A DNA stretch of 64,000 nucleotides from Paragyromitra xinjiangensis. Taxonomy: Eukaryota > Ascomycota > Pezizomycetes > Pezizales > Discinaceae. The notes under the pieces are model-generated. The model was given only the letters and a program-made list of their open reading frames with translations, was not told the DNA's origin and did no database searches. The stretch's first letter is position 1; each line of letters opens with the position of its first letter. The DNA lies in contig JBCAMK010000003.1 of assembly GCA_038503065.1 (NCBI GenBank), forward strand, positions 2,294,001-2,358,000. Direction: 5' to 3'. Positions 23,801 to 35,737 of the stretch are shown one piece after another. The translations under genes and the position numbers were made by a program.

Positions 23801-23925
23801 CGCTTCTTGACCGTCCTCGTGAACTCATCAGCTGGGTAAAATTCATTCCCAGATGATCCAGCGGGAGCAGCAGCGGTAGTAGTAGAGGTAGAAGATGAAG
23901 CGGAGGACTGGCGTTTAGGCGGCAT
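20813..23925 (-). CDS. Zn2Cys6 transcription factor with fungal_trans domain
   Basis: Six exons on the minus strand, 23925-23755, 23653-22925, 22845-22107, 22052-21989, 21934-21630 and 21570-20813, keep frame and give 921 residues. The zinc cluster is exact: Cys53-x2-Cys56-x6-Cys63-x6-Cys70-x2-Cys73-x6-Cys80 in TGQACDRCKVRKIRCDGLPG; intron 1 cuts it after Lys57. A short coiled coil (YLETLEAKCMQLEQKNKEM) follows, as usual for dimer formation. The middle region has the fungal_trans pattern: HPYLPILHQQTF, then RIAINMCFELGLHRS, then ELRKRVFWSILTLEVSLSARLGRP. The C-terminal third is Ser/Asn/Pro-rich and probably activating. Targets cannot be told from the sequence; no metabolic cluster lies beside it. 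The small exon of 64 nt (21989-22052) is supported by phase and by a CTGAC branch site. Confidence 0.9.
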
Positions 23926-24733
23926 GTTCCTTTCGTGGGGTGCAATAGTACAACCACGACAATGGTATTTGGGGGACTTGATCAGATACCCGCCAGAAAT
24001 ACACAAGAATATTATTTTTCAAGAACGTCGAGGTGGCGATATAAGAATCGAATTGAATGAAGCGGATTTCTCCTACTCTTTGTACGGCGACTTCCTTCCG
24101 AATATCCTATTTATATATGGTATGTATGCTTTCCTATTTCCGTAGAATATGTTTGATTGAGGTGAGCAAACTAGAGCTAGTAGGAAGCTGAGGAAGATGA
24201 GAAGGGTGAAGGTAGAGAACAAGGGCTTTTTTTTCTTTTTTTTCTTCTTCTCCTCTAAGGGGGCGCGGGTAGTCTATCGTGGCTAGGGCTCAGAGGGACC
24301 AGATGGCATCCCTCAACCAGGAGAAATGCCACCTGCTGTGGGAAGGGGAAGTGAAGCTAGGGAGAGGAGGGGGACAATAGGAAAGACAGACGTGTGGGGG
24401 AGGGGGAGAGCTACGGTAGGGGGATGAAGAGCCGCTTCTTGGAGAGTTCTGGCAGGCGACTCTAAGGAGACCCGAGCGGCTTCTCAGCGCGATACAGCGG
24501 ACAGAGCACAGCACCCAAATATTCTGAAAGAGAGATGGTGCGGTTGAACGAGCGGATGGCTGACACAGAAGGGCGATGCTGGAGCCAGGCAGCAGACAGA
24601 GGGAGAGTGGGTGTTAAGTGAACGACTGAGTGACGGATTGAGCGAGAGACAAAGCGCACCCCAAAAGAATGACCTGCAATAAAACTGGGCAGAACTCACG
24701 ACGACGACGGCTCTCCCGGGTTTCTAAAAGACG
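23926..24733. promoter_or_regulatory. Upstream region of the Zn2Cys6 gene
   Basis: About 800 bp before the factor's start. On the minus strand the 24170-24480 part is pyrimidine-rich, typical of a fungal leader, with a T-run near 24227-24250. Overlapping minus-strand frames of 65-75 codons at 24290-24820 are a product of this composition. No operator can be named. Confidence 0.4.
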
Positions 24734-25217
24734 ATGAAGTCGCTGAAGAATATCTTTGCGTACACCACTATGGGTAGGGCGCTGAGGCCGGAAAGGCAAG
24801 CTGCAGGCGGGCAGAGGCAACGGCGTTTTCCGTTCGAGGACAGAACAGGATCAAGTGGGAAAGAAGAGCGGTATCATAGCTGCTGCCAGTCAACCAGCCC
24901 CCTACTCCCCCAGCCTTGTTGGCGACGAAATTGCGGTTGGCAGCTCTACGCCAAGACGAACGTGGACGGGCGGCTGGGATTCAAAGAATCAGGAGCGCGG
25001 TAGTCTTCTTGGATACGCGCACCACACAAGAACCCCCAGCGACGGTACTAAGGTCTCGTCACTCCCGCGCTTTGGGAGCAGCCGCCTTACGGGAACCTGC
25101 TCCCCAGCTCTCCTATCTGGCAGCCCGCAGCACAAAATCTTGCCATCCACTGACTTAACCTATGATCTCCTGTTCCCAGGAGGTGGTTTGACGTGTGCCT
25201 CCAAATCCCCATCTTAA
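24734..25217 (+). CDS. Doubtful small gene, two possible exons
   Basis: An ATG at 24734 starts MKSLKNIFAYTTM. If a donor in ATGG|GTAGGG (after 24773) is joined to an acceptor before 24855, the frame continues through a 120-codon open stretch of Ser/Gly/Pro-rich sequence (GIIAAASQPAPYSP, then SSLPRFGSSRLTG) to a stop at 25217. The third codon positions look GC-rich compared with the flanks, which is the main hint of coding. I recognise no family. The 81-nt intron has no clear branch site, and unspliced reading gives a different 89-codon frame. It is divergent from the Zn2Cys6 gene. It may well be noise. Confidence 0.25.
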
Positions 25218-28200
25218 CAGCTACTCGAGAAACGTCGCAATAACCTGCTCTTGTTATTGGTACTGCACGCACCTATGTCTTCCCCGATGGAGCTGCATTA
25301 TTTGTTTTTCTCATTCAATGCACGGCTCCATTGAGATATATGACTGCCGTGATTCCTGGTCAACACGATTGTTATGACTTGTATCATTGGAACCCGCGAT
25401 CCAAGAATTAAATCTTCCTGCAGACTGGCAGATTGGTTGTATTCTGCTTGGTACATGTTATGTATGATAGATTTACCAAATATGCATCACATGTACCCAC
25501 ATGCATCTGAATGAGCACCGCCCCACGCTGACTCGGGAGCCTATCTCAACGACAGTCGCACACACCAGAATTGTCCAGCCTAATGGTTCCTGGAGTCTGA
25601 AATCTTGCTATTCCATGTGACTCTAGATACAATCACTTCAAAATCGCAGATTGTTCCGCGGCATCAAAGCTAACCAGGACCTTAGTTGTTCAGCAAGAAT
25701 CGCTAACATAATCGGCACGTAAGCGAACCGGAATTGTCTTAGAAATAAAAACAGTACGGAGGAAATTCGTTTCCCCTAATTTATTTTCACTGCTAATAAA
25801 ATATTGGCCTGTGTTTTGTTGAATGTTCCGCAGGTTGCCATTGCGACTCATCATCACGAAAAATCACTCACGCTCAACAAACAAAATAATGGCTGAGCAA
25901 GCTTGGTCAAAGCGTCATGCACAATAACGACGTAATTTACTACTCTGAACTCGTAGATCCCGCCCCTAGTTGCTAATGTCAAAATCCCAATTGGCTCCAC
26001 CAAGGACTGCACTAAAGCCACCAGAGTGGGTCTAAATATCAACAGTTTTCGGCGGCAAGCTAGGTTAGAAGTTGGAACATGTCGATCCCAGTTGGCCAGA
26101 GGAGTTAAGGTGTATCAACACCTTGGTGGATACAAGTTACAACATTTTCTTTAGCCCGCCTAACTGTTCCAGAGTACGAGCAGCTAGCTCAATCCAATAA
26201 GTACTGATAGTCAAATATTACCCCTTAAATTCCGCAAAGTTTCCCGGGGATCTTTGTTTTCTTACATTATCGTGACTTGGGCGTTGGGCGCTGCAGGACT
26301 GAACCCGGCTGAAATTAAAGAACATCAAAGAACAAGGGTTCAAACTTCTAGTCGCTGTGGCATATGCACGTTCGACGCAAAGAACCTAAACATACCACCT
26401 CTGACTTTAAAGATTGGATGGATGCTCGGCACTAAGGGCGGTTGACAGGTTGGGATAGGCAGTCTCTGGTTGCGGGGTTCCCTTATTTGACCCTCTCTTC
26501 AGCTCTCGTGGTACGCGTAGGCAGACACATACACACTAGTCTAAACTTTGACCATTCTTCCTCCCCAGCCTCAGGCTTCAGATTTGGGTGGTGAATTCTT
26601 ATGTCTAAAAACAGTTTTTCTTCCCCTAAATTTAAGGTTAAAGCACAGTCTGATATGGTCAGATTAGGAGGCTGAAGCGACCTAGCGGCACAATGAGTAC
26701 TCTATATGTAGACATCAATTTAGCGCGAAATTAGTGAAGCATCTGCCCTACTAGCTGTGGCTTGTAGCCAGGCGTTAGTCAACTGTGAGCTAGTCACAGC
26801 TCCATCGCTTGTCACAATCGTAAACACTGATCGCCATCAACTCACCCGATATTCCGGCATGAAAAAAAACTCACTGCCTTGGCGTTTCTCATCGGTTTAA
26901 ATTCCGCACTTCCCTCCGACTCCTCTTTCTTCCTCAGAAAGTTGTCACCCAGGCCAATTTGGCTTCCTTCACACGCCTAAGCCTTCTTGCGCGCTGGAAG
27001 TTGAACGAATTGCCTGGGGAGAAAAAGGGTCCGAAAGGATTTGTCCCGCTCAAAGAACAGGCGGTTAGTTTTTTTTTACTTTTCGGAGGAAGAGAGAACG
27101 TTGAGCCGTTTGTCCCGTTGGTGTGATATAACCACCCGGTTTTTTCTTCATTTTTTTTTTGCTTTTTCTTTACTGTCTGTTTCTCCTGTCTCCTTCCCGG
27201 CATGTATTTACATAACTGGAACATGACGAGCTCTATCGGCCCGTTAGATCTCAGTGATCTAGGGAAATAAGTGTTGTCTCACGAGTCACGTTCATCCGGT
27301 GCCAAAACGTTTTAGGAAACATAGGGGTACGTTTTCGCAAGACGCGTTTCCCTATCTCTGTAGTATCACATGACAAGCTTCGATGAGCACTGCATGTGCT
27401 AGAGCTAAGACGCAGTATTCGTGAAATATTATTTCGGAAACTGAACTCTCGGGAGACTGTAATGTTTCGGGAGTTCTTGAGGACAAATAATGGACTTTAC
27501 TGGTTGAGGGGCCCTATTCTGACAATTGTAATCGATGAATTCCAAGCGGGCTCCCGTACGCCATCATACATCGACGATCAATATCACCAACCCCAAGTCT
27601 CCAACAAACAGACCGGACGAAAGCTCACTGCCTCCCCGGCATACTACTGGAACAAGCATCCCACACCGAGATGAGCCTTTCAAGCGCAAGAGTTTCAGTA
27701 ACGGTCGCCTGCAGGAAGGCTTGAACCAAGGCACGATGATATTGGACTAAATGGATACTTGGGATTATATAATTGCTTTAAAGGGAGGGATGATTGGTGG
27801 GGGTTTGAGGATGAATCAATGCAGAATATATTTCACCATCGCAAATATGACAGCTGATTCCGGCAGTTTTCAGTGATATCTCGCACCAATCGAACGCTAT
27901 TATTGCTATAGAAGAAAGGTTAATATCAGAGCACAAGGGTTCATGAAAATATCTGTGCGTTGTCTATTCCTGCTTAAGTGTGATTGGTTATATATATTCT
28001 TTTGCCAGATTTGCACTGTATCTGTTTGGGATCTTGCTATCTAATTATAAGAACAGTTATACATATATAGTCCGTGAATCATTAAAATTCCCCGAATAAG
28101 TGATATAAGATCTATGAGCTGACTTCCCGTACAACTCTCGGTTTCTACGATATTGAATTTTAAGCGGTCGAGCGACTAGATGTTGTACATAACCGTATAA

Positions 28201-29184
28201 ACTTCATGGCGGGATAAATCTGTTTTCCACCTAGCAAAGGCTGTTACGCACCAGCGACACAACATATGAGAATTCCACTATTTTTTATTTGGCTAGATAT
28301 AATTTCAACGTGGGCGGGTTGTTCTTTTCCATGAGTTTCCGATGGGGCGGGCCGAGCATGAGAGGATTAAATCGGGCTCGCCTGGTTGGTTTTCGTTATA
28401 TCAAATATGGAAACCATAGCTCTGATGGGGGGGCCTCTAAGCGAGGGCATGCAGGTACCCGCAGAGCCGCCGGATGTGGGGAGAGTACCTGAGTGCCACC
28501 GGGACACCGGGACACTAAAATGTATGCCTTCAATTCGATACCGTGTGACAATGCGTCTACGCAGATTGATTGGGGTATCGTGCGGATGTGTAGCTAGGAG
28601 GGATCTACGTAAATATTGAAGACGAAGGAAGGTCCGGGTTTAGAGTAAAAACATGCAACTGGGGTTAATAAGCCCACATTCCGATGCTGGAGATGGACCG
28701 AGATTTCCAGAACAAGCCCGGGCTCTCTTGCTTTCAGGATTCGCAAAATTGGTTCCAATAATGATTTCTGGGTCAGGTGGCTCCTATCATCCGACCATGT
28801 ACGTGGTTATCTTTTGATGCTATCCCGAGGACCGTGGGCCTCAAGAAAGCAGAATGTCTTGCTTGGTGCCCTCACAGCAGCAGCCCATGCCTAATCCTCG
28901 CCCGAGTCAATGATATCCATGTAAACAACAAATTCACTCGTGGGGTCGGGAAGATATTGTTCGATTCCTTGCTGCATATACAGGTAATTCTGCAGAGTTA
29001 TGGTGGTAAACAGCGGTCAGAGCGGGATTAGTGCATAATGTAGTTTATCGATGCCATCTAAGCACAAAAAAGTCCAAGAAGTACACATAGTTGTGAATAA
29101 AAAACAATAATGATGTGAGAGTAGGCTGGGAACGAGACAGTCCACGTCTTATCTTTGCCCGGATTAGTAATAGTGATAATGGTG

Positions 29185-29217
<33 letters not shown>

Positions 29218-29403
29218 GCAACTACCTTCTAATATAGGATCGTCGTATAGGCCTGTGTCAATGGACAGCTAAGTGCCATTCCCTTGCCAGATTACTCTTT
29301 CAGAAACAGATACAAAAAACCCAGCATTTGTAGAAACCGGGTGTTCGCGATCACCGAAGGAACCTTGAACACCTTAGTGAACTGTAATTTATCCCATAGC
29401 ACA
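25218..29403. other. Gene-poor stretch with an ATA microsatellite
   Basis: About 4.2 kb, AT-rich in the 27.7-28.3 kb part. Short frames at 27396-27750 and 28289-28619 have no recognisable product. A tandem 8-mer ACCGGGAC pair lies near 28498. I see no transposon coding or terminal repeats, although old decayed elements cannot be excluded by eye. Confidence 0.4.
29184..29216. repeat. ATA trinucleotide microsatellite
   Basis: An uninterrupted run of about eleven ATA/AAT units, preceded by imperfect units (TAATAGTGATAATGGTG). It lies about 190 bp beyond the SLX4 stop codon, probably in or just past its 3' untranslated region. Confidence 0.85.
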
Positions 29404-32270
29404 TCAACGCCGTTTCCTCTGTTTCCCCCTTAAACTCTCGCTCCTGACACAACAAACTCCATTCGCTTCACACCAAATCTTTACATCTTCCACGTCAACC
29501 TCCACTTTCATGTGCATATTCAGCCACTGTGTTAAATCCTCTAATACTATCGGATCATACATTAATATTGCATGATGGAATGAAAACTCAGATTTTATGC
29601 GCCCAGACTCGCGGACCGCTTCGGAGATACGAAGGTGCAGTTGTGTCGTTTTTAGCGCTGCATATCGTGGCGAAGGCGGAGGGGCCGAGGATTTATGGGC
29701 TCTAGTCTCTGAACCTAGGGTATTTTTCTTTGGGGACTTTGGATTTATTGAGGTGGCTACAATTCCTGGGGCGTCATCATCGCCATCGTCAGGTGGTGGA
29801 GTTTCCTTAGATGATGATTTGCTCCTAAGTGCCGTTGCTTTGCGTTTGGGTGATTTGCGTGCCGCCTTATCTACTACCTTCTTTTGTCTAGTAGATCCTT
29901 TCGGCCCCCGCGATGTTACTGCTGTGCCCTCCTGCAAGCGTGGGGTTGGTACTGTTTCTTCTTCGTATACAATTCCTTCTAGTGGTTCAGCAGTGTTTCC
30001 AACCAACCCTGAGTCGCTAGCTGCCTTATTTTGTGCTTCCCAACATCTCTCGAGACACGAGACCATCCTGTCTCTCGTCCTCATATTTTTGAAACCAAAC
30101 TTGGAAACTTCAGTTTTTAACTGGGCAGTAGGATATGATTGGAAATCAGGCATAGTCGGCGCGGGTTTATTTTTTTCAAATTCTTTTGCCGTTGGTGCAA
30201 CTGGGGGACTAGGGATGGGATCAGCTGGATTGGTCCCCACAAGTGTCGCTGTAGATGCAGTAGCACTTGATGCCTTTGAGCTGATGAAGCGAGAGCTAGA
30301 ACTCGAGCTTAGTGTTGGAGGGAGTAAGTTGATTTTATGTATTGTTGGACCGGCTGGTCCCCCGAGAGGCGCTACTAGAGCCGCACTATCTGAGAGATTA
30401 CCCCTCAGGCTTCGAATCGACTGAACCGGTTTCATTCCATAGACGTTTGCGGCCCGGTCGGATACCTGAGCTTCTCGCCTGACACTCTGACACGATTCCT
30501 CAGAATTATCCTGGAGCGTCAGCCTCTCAATAACCTGCGTGTCCGTGGCTGCTGTTCCATCCCCCAGCAATCCATTATCCTCATTATCCTGGACAATTCC
30601 AGATGTCAAACAGTCGTTGTCGCTGCCGGTCATGTCCACAACCTCAATATCCATCAACCCCCCCTCAAGATCTCGTGCCGCAGCACCCCATAACCCACTT
30701 CCTGTCTTCTGGAGTTTGCTTAACTCACTACCCCCTTTCCCTGTGGACTGCTCTTTTACGTTGGTAGCCGAGAAGTACACATCACCATGGTGACTAGTGC
30801 TCAAACCATCCTTTCTCTTTTCTTGCCCACCTCTGAACAAGCTATTTCCTTTTCTGTCTTTTGCAAGTGTCTTTAGGAATCCCCTTCGTACCACTGACGT
30901 GGAAACAGGTGGAAATTCATCACAATCGTCATTTAGTCCGTCGGGATCTATTCGAGATAGGATATCATGGGTTGAGAGTGCTTCATCTTCATCACCATCT
31001 ACCTTCTCTAGTTGGGAACATGTTCCGAATACAAAATCCTGGTCGTCAAAACGTTTCCGTGCACTTGTAGGGGAAAGCAAAATAACAGTTTTTGGGTCAG
31101 ATTTGCGTTTCTTCTTGGCTGGGGATCCGGGTTTCTGGGAGGAAGAGGATTGGGTTTCGGTGTCTTCGGTGTTAGACGCAGATTCTCCTTGCAGTGAAAA
31201 GAACCGCAGTATTGGGGAAGCTGTAGGATCGGCAGCTGAACGGTAGGAAGCGGTGGCTTGGTCGGTTATGGTTCTAGGTTTCTTTTTTTGGGCTCTGGGC
31301 TTGAGGAGTTTGAGAGGTTTGTCTTTACTCGCTGCTACAACAGAGCTTGGGAGGCCAATCATCTAAGCGTATTGTGACATTATTAGCATAGGATTCAAGT
31401 GAATCGATGCCTGGAACTTCTTGTGAAGACTCCTCTTACCTCTATGGCCCGTTTCTTGGTCAACCCATTACCGATACGGTCTTCCATGCCAGTAGAGACC
31501 TCTCTCGAGCTTTGAGTTGACTCTGTTGAATACCTCATAACGTCAACCATGCTACCAAAGACAGCCTTTTTGGTCATCTTTGGTTCACCATTAGCCAAAG
31601 GCGATGAGCTACCCAAGGTTAAGGTGGTATTTTTAACGGGTGTCCATTGCCGTCGAATTACGTGCAATGGTGGTTTAAGGTAGGGTGGCAGCTGGTTGGG
31701 AGACTTTGGCACCAATACCTCTTTTCTCGGGGCTGGATCCAAGGCAATTGAAGCATCTGAAACTGGTCCTTGATCCCTTGCAGTCATTTCAGTGAAATTT
31801 TGTCCTCGGCTCTCCACGAAATATTTCGATTTTGTTCCTGTCTGTGCTATTGGGTTCTTGATGACCCTTGACTTGATCTTTCGGTCCTTCAGCGGTACTG
31901 TCTCAACCTTCGTAGATTTTCGGGCCCGGGGTTTCTTCACTCCTGTGTCCGTTGCGGCTTTGGTTGCCCGCTTGTTTTTTGCTGCTGGTAGTGGCAACAA
32001 CACGTCTCCAGCGTTATCTGGTACTTCACGAACAGACACCTTCCCCGAGGTTCCTTCGTTTCCCCGTGCTTCTCTTGCCTTTGCCGCCACAGCAGCCCTC
32101 TCGGCAAGAGCGTTGAACACGACGCTTGGTGAAGGTGGCAGCGGCGATGACATAGGCGGGGATTCATTGTTCCCGATTATGGTCGTAGGAACAGAGGTTT
32201 GCCGGGAAGGTGGCGAAGATGAAAGAAGATCTATGATCTCCTTAGCGGGTACCGGAGGTTTTACTGCCAT
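29404..32270 (-). CDS. SLX4: SLX4, scaffold subunit of the SLX1-SLX4 structure-specific endonuclease
   Basis: Two exons on the minus strand, 32270-31440 and 31362-29404, give 929 residues; the intron is 77 nt. SLX4 holds the GIY-YIG nuclease SLX1 and cuts branched DNA such as stalled forks, flaps and Holliday junctions. The N-terminal EIIDLLSSSPP element, a long basic disordered region, the fungal SLX4 motif DQDFVFGTCSQLEKV, a SAP-like segment from about residue 680 (FQSYPTAQLKTEVSKFG), and a C-terminal SLX1-binding domain (FHHAILMYDPIVLEDLTQWL to KIWCEANGVCC) all fit fungal SLX4. The size is also normal. The start used is the second in-frame ATG (32270), which places EIIDLLSSSPP close to the N-terminus; the one at 32300 is possible. 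The long frame on the opposite strand at 29597-30424 is a shadow. Confidence 0.9.
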
Positions 32271-35200
32271 CGCTGGGGTACTGAGAATTGGCCAGAACAA
32301 TGGTGGTAGAGCTCTCGATAGTCACATGCGGGAGTACATGGGTGCTGTGATTTCTTTTTTTCTTGGGTGATTGTTGGGTTGCGCAATGTGGAACTTGGCT
32401 GAAGGAGGTTCGATAGGAGACGCGAACCGTGGTTTCTAATGTGTTGCTGTGGTAACTGAATGTCAATAAAAATGGCTTGGCGGGAAGTGTAATCCGAGTG
32501 ATTTATTATGGACCTACTGTTTCATCCTCTCTCGCTAGTAGTAATTTAAGGAGGTGAAAGTAGTAGTCAAAGGAGAAGGAGAATGATTTGCCCTTCTACG
32601 TTAACAATCCGAAAAATTATTAAATTCCCCCGTATATGAGAGCCACCCTCATCAGTATTTGGTGGAAGCATCTACGTTTTGGGAGTGGGTACGAAGCTCC
32701 CATATTCGAACCCCAATATTTCAGCATCGTTGAGTAGGTTCTTTTGGGCAGGCGTCCCCCAGCTCATGTATTTTTGAGTCCAAGGCCCCGACTGCAAGGG
32801 CACTGGGGCAACTGTGACCCTGCAGTTATTCTCGAGCCTTCACTGACAAATGCCCCATAAGTAGAGGGAAGCTGTAGGTTTTCATAGAGGCTACGGATGA
32901 GGCATTTTTATCGCCCAAGCGATATGTGGTTGGTGGGCCTCAGGGGCGCAGTGAGCACTGTCAGTGGGAAACATATGCACTGGATTATCGTAACAATGAC
33001 CGTCTATCAACCGTTTGGTTATTTTGTCTGCTCAGAGGCTGAGGGGTTGAGAGATGGTGCGATTTAAGGGTCAGTATTAGAATCCGGGATGATGAGCGGC
33101 GCCTGTCCGTTCAAGTACATTTGCTCTCTTTTCATCTCCAGTTTAACAGGTTGAGGTAATCTGAATGAGAGCAGAGCTAAAAGGGTGAAAGATGGCGATA
33201 GCTGAAATTCTACAGTGTCGAGTACTGTAGAACGGGCAAATGTACTTATTGCTGATTCCACGTCTTCGAAATGTTCAACCCCAAAACAGGTTTTGAATGC
33301 CACGAGGCGTACAACGATATTTGAAATCGTTTCAAACAAAATCTCTCTGGTTTAGCGAAAGTGTAGTCAAAGCAGCTTATCAAAATAGCCTTCAGCCTTT
33401 GCCAAAATCTGCCAACTGTCGACTTCAGGCCACCAATTGAGTTAAGGAAGTCCGAGAGCGCAGGAACAATTTCCCTCCCTTCACTTGCGTAAGGTCCCAT
33501 TCCTAACCACCATTACTTTCGCCGCCACTTTCGCCTCCGGGCCTATTTCCACTGGAATCCTCATAACCATACATCCATATCCATTATGGCCGTGCTAACA
33601 GAAAGATGAAGCTTTTGGGTTTCCCTCAATATTCACATAGGCTTGACCGGGCGTCGACAAAGGAAGTAGTGTTAGTAGCTAAGCTGGATCGAGAGAAAGT
33701 GTGTTTTCCTTTCTCTTCGGATAACCTCGTTTCCTCTCGCTTTTTACATAGGCTTGAGAAATAAGACGACAGTATAGGCATAACTGGCGTCGTAGCTGCG
33801 CCTATAGTATTATGTGGTTTTCTGTTGTAGAATATATGTATGTTTGGTGTCGAGGCGTAGATCCGAGTGCATTCGGTGGAGGAGGAAGAACGAGGAAGAG
33901 ACAGAAAGATCCTTCTATATATAAAGCAGCTTAGCCAATTAGGCAGCCTCTGCCTATCTCTCGCCGGTATGCGCCTTAGGCTAGAAGCAGCTTCCGAATG
34001 TTCTGAATACGCCGGGCGGTCGTCTAAATAATCCAAAGCCCAGGAAACATCTGAAACGGTAGGAGTACGTTGGGAAAGCATACAGGCAATAATAGGAAAT
34101 TATAGGGCTAAACAAAAGAATAGCTGCATAACCCGGCATATTAAGATGTGAGTATCTTCGACATTTTCTGATTTCCATAACCTGAGTGATGGATGGTGAG
34201 GTATCTATTCGCATCTAGGAATGTTTCCTGTTAGCCGGCATAGTAAGGGCATCATAAGATATCACTCTTGAATCATGAGATCTAGGTGTAATTTTTGGGC
34301 GTAAGTGATCACGTCAAAGCACGCCGAATGTCGCCTTTCGCAGCTATATTACCGATGAAAGCTTTAAGAGGCTAGATCAAGACGCGGGATCTAACTTGCT
34401 AGAGATTTAGAAGTCCACGGCACATATGGTGTGGGCCGGGAGTCAATAGAATTCTGTGTTATGACGAAAGCACCATGCAGCCCTTGGCTTTTCGACGTAG
34501 CCCCAGATAGGCGTCTCCAAACAATGCAATAACTTATATTTTAGGGTTTGGATTTTCCTTTGCGAGAGTTGATGGCAGTTGAGTTGTGGATTGCTGCGAT
34601 TTTGGCGATTTTTGGTATAGTTTTTTTTGACCGTGGATGTCCGTGCTGTGCTTCGGCACGAGGGGGGGCGTATATTTGGTGGGGGCTGCTGTATAATCGG
34701 TTAGTCGGATTCAGCCGCGTATTTTTATCCATGACGATGATCCCCTTACCCCAGGGTTTTGTTACTGATGCAGGACAGTCCATGCGTTCGGTAACGTTGT
34801 GACCAAGCCGCGAACTATGCCGGCACATGTGCTTTTTAGTCAGATTTTTGCGGAGGAAAGTGACTTCGGTTGCGGGATTGAAAACAATTGGCTTAAGACG
34901 ACACCTGTATATTCTTGTGTCAAACCTAAGCTATTGCGACTATGGTAGAAGGCAGGGCTCGTCAAGTTTAGAGAAATCTCAAGAATTCAAGTATTTGTTT
35001 ACCATGTGCCCATTGCTGGTCCAAGGTTCTTGACGCACCAGTAAAAAACAAAAGTTACAGATGATCACTTGGGCCTTCCGGTGGGCAAACATGCATTGTC
35101 CTGCGTTTCCGATATCCGAACCGTTTCGAATATTTGGGATCGGATATAGCGCAATTAGCGCAATGTCAACTCTTCGAGTTCAGAATTCAAGTTCGAGATG

Positions 35201-35737
35201 TTTCAATGTACGCGAGAGATGTAAATTTTGGGTGACTGCGCTGTTGATCGTCGCGATCACGATTTCGGGGTCTTTTTCCATGTCTCCAACTCTCGGGCGA
35301 ATCGCGGTGAGTCTCTATCATGGACGCACGCATGTATGCACGCATGCATGCACCTGAGATAGAGTACTCAGTGCCGAAGGAACGATCTAATCCACCCCCG
35401 GTGTGCATCATGGCTCCGATTCTAGACTTCAGACTATCATTCGGAGCTTTCGCGTCTTCTTGGATTTCTTGCCCCCCCTTTCTCGTTCCACGACCTCCTC
35501 TTCCTTCCCCGCATTTGACATTGCTGGAGCAACGCTGTCCCTATATTGTGGCCAGCTGATAAGAGTGTAATTCTCATACTTTTGCGGACAACACCCCCCA
35601 TCTTTTTCAGGCTCGCTTCGGGGATTTTTTTTGGCCCTCAACGACATCCTACTGATATTTGCTTTGAAGTCTAAATTTTCTGTTCTTTGCGTTTCACGAA
35701 ACACCTGCACCTCTGAGCTCACCTCGTTCAACAAATC
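32271..35737. other. Gene-poor stretch between divergent SLX4 and MFS genes
   Basis: About 3.5 kb. The ends must hold the promoters of SLX4 (near 32271-32600) and of the transporter (near 35400-35737). The middle has minus-strand frames of 91, 151 and 95 codons (33064-33339, 33626-34081, 34541-34828) with no recognisable product. A 30-nt alternating purine-pyrimidine run lies at 35324-35353. Confidence 0.4.
35324..35353. repeat. Alternating purine-pyrimidine tract with GCATGC repeats
   Basis: Thirty bases alternate purine and pyrimidine without a break, built from ACGC, GCATG and TATGC units. Such tracts can adopt Z-DNA under negative supercoiling. It lies 385 bp before the transporter start, inside its likely promoter. 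Confidence 0.75.

Noticed and set aside
27396..27750. Two overlapping frames of 92 and 71 codons
   Set aside because: Both read through the same C-rich 200 bp in different frames, so at most one is real. No start context, splice partner or family match was found.
29597..30424. 275-codon plus-strand frame
   Set aside because: Antisense to SLX4 exon 2, which has clear family motifs; the frame has no recognisable domain of its own.
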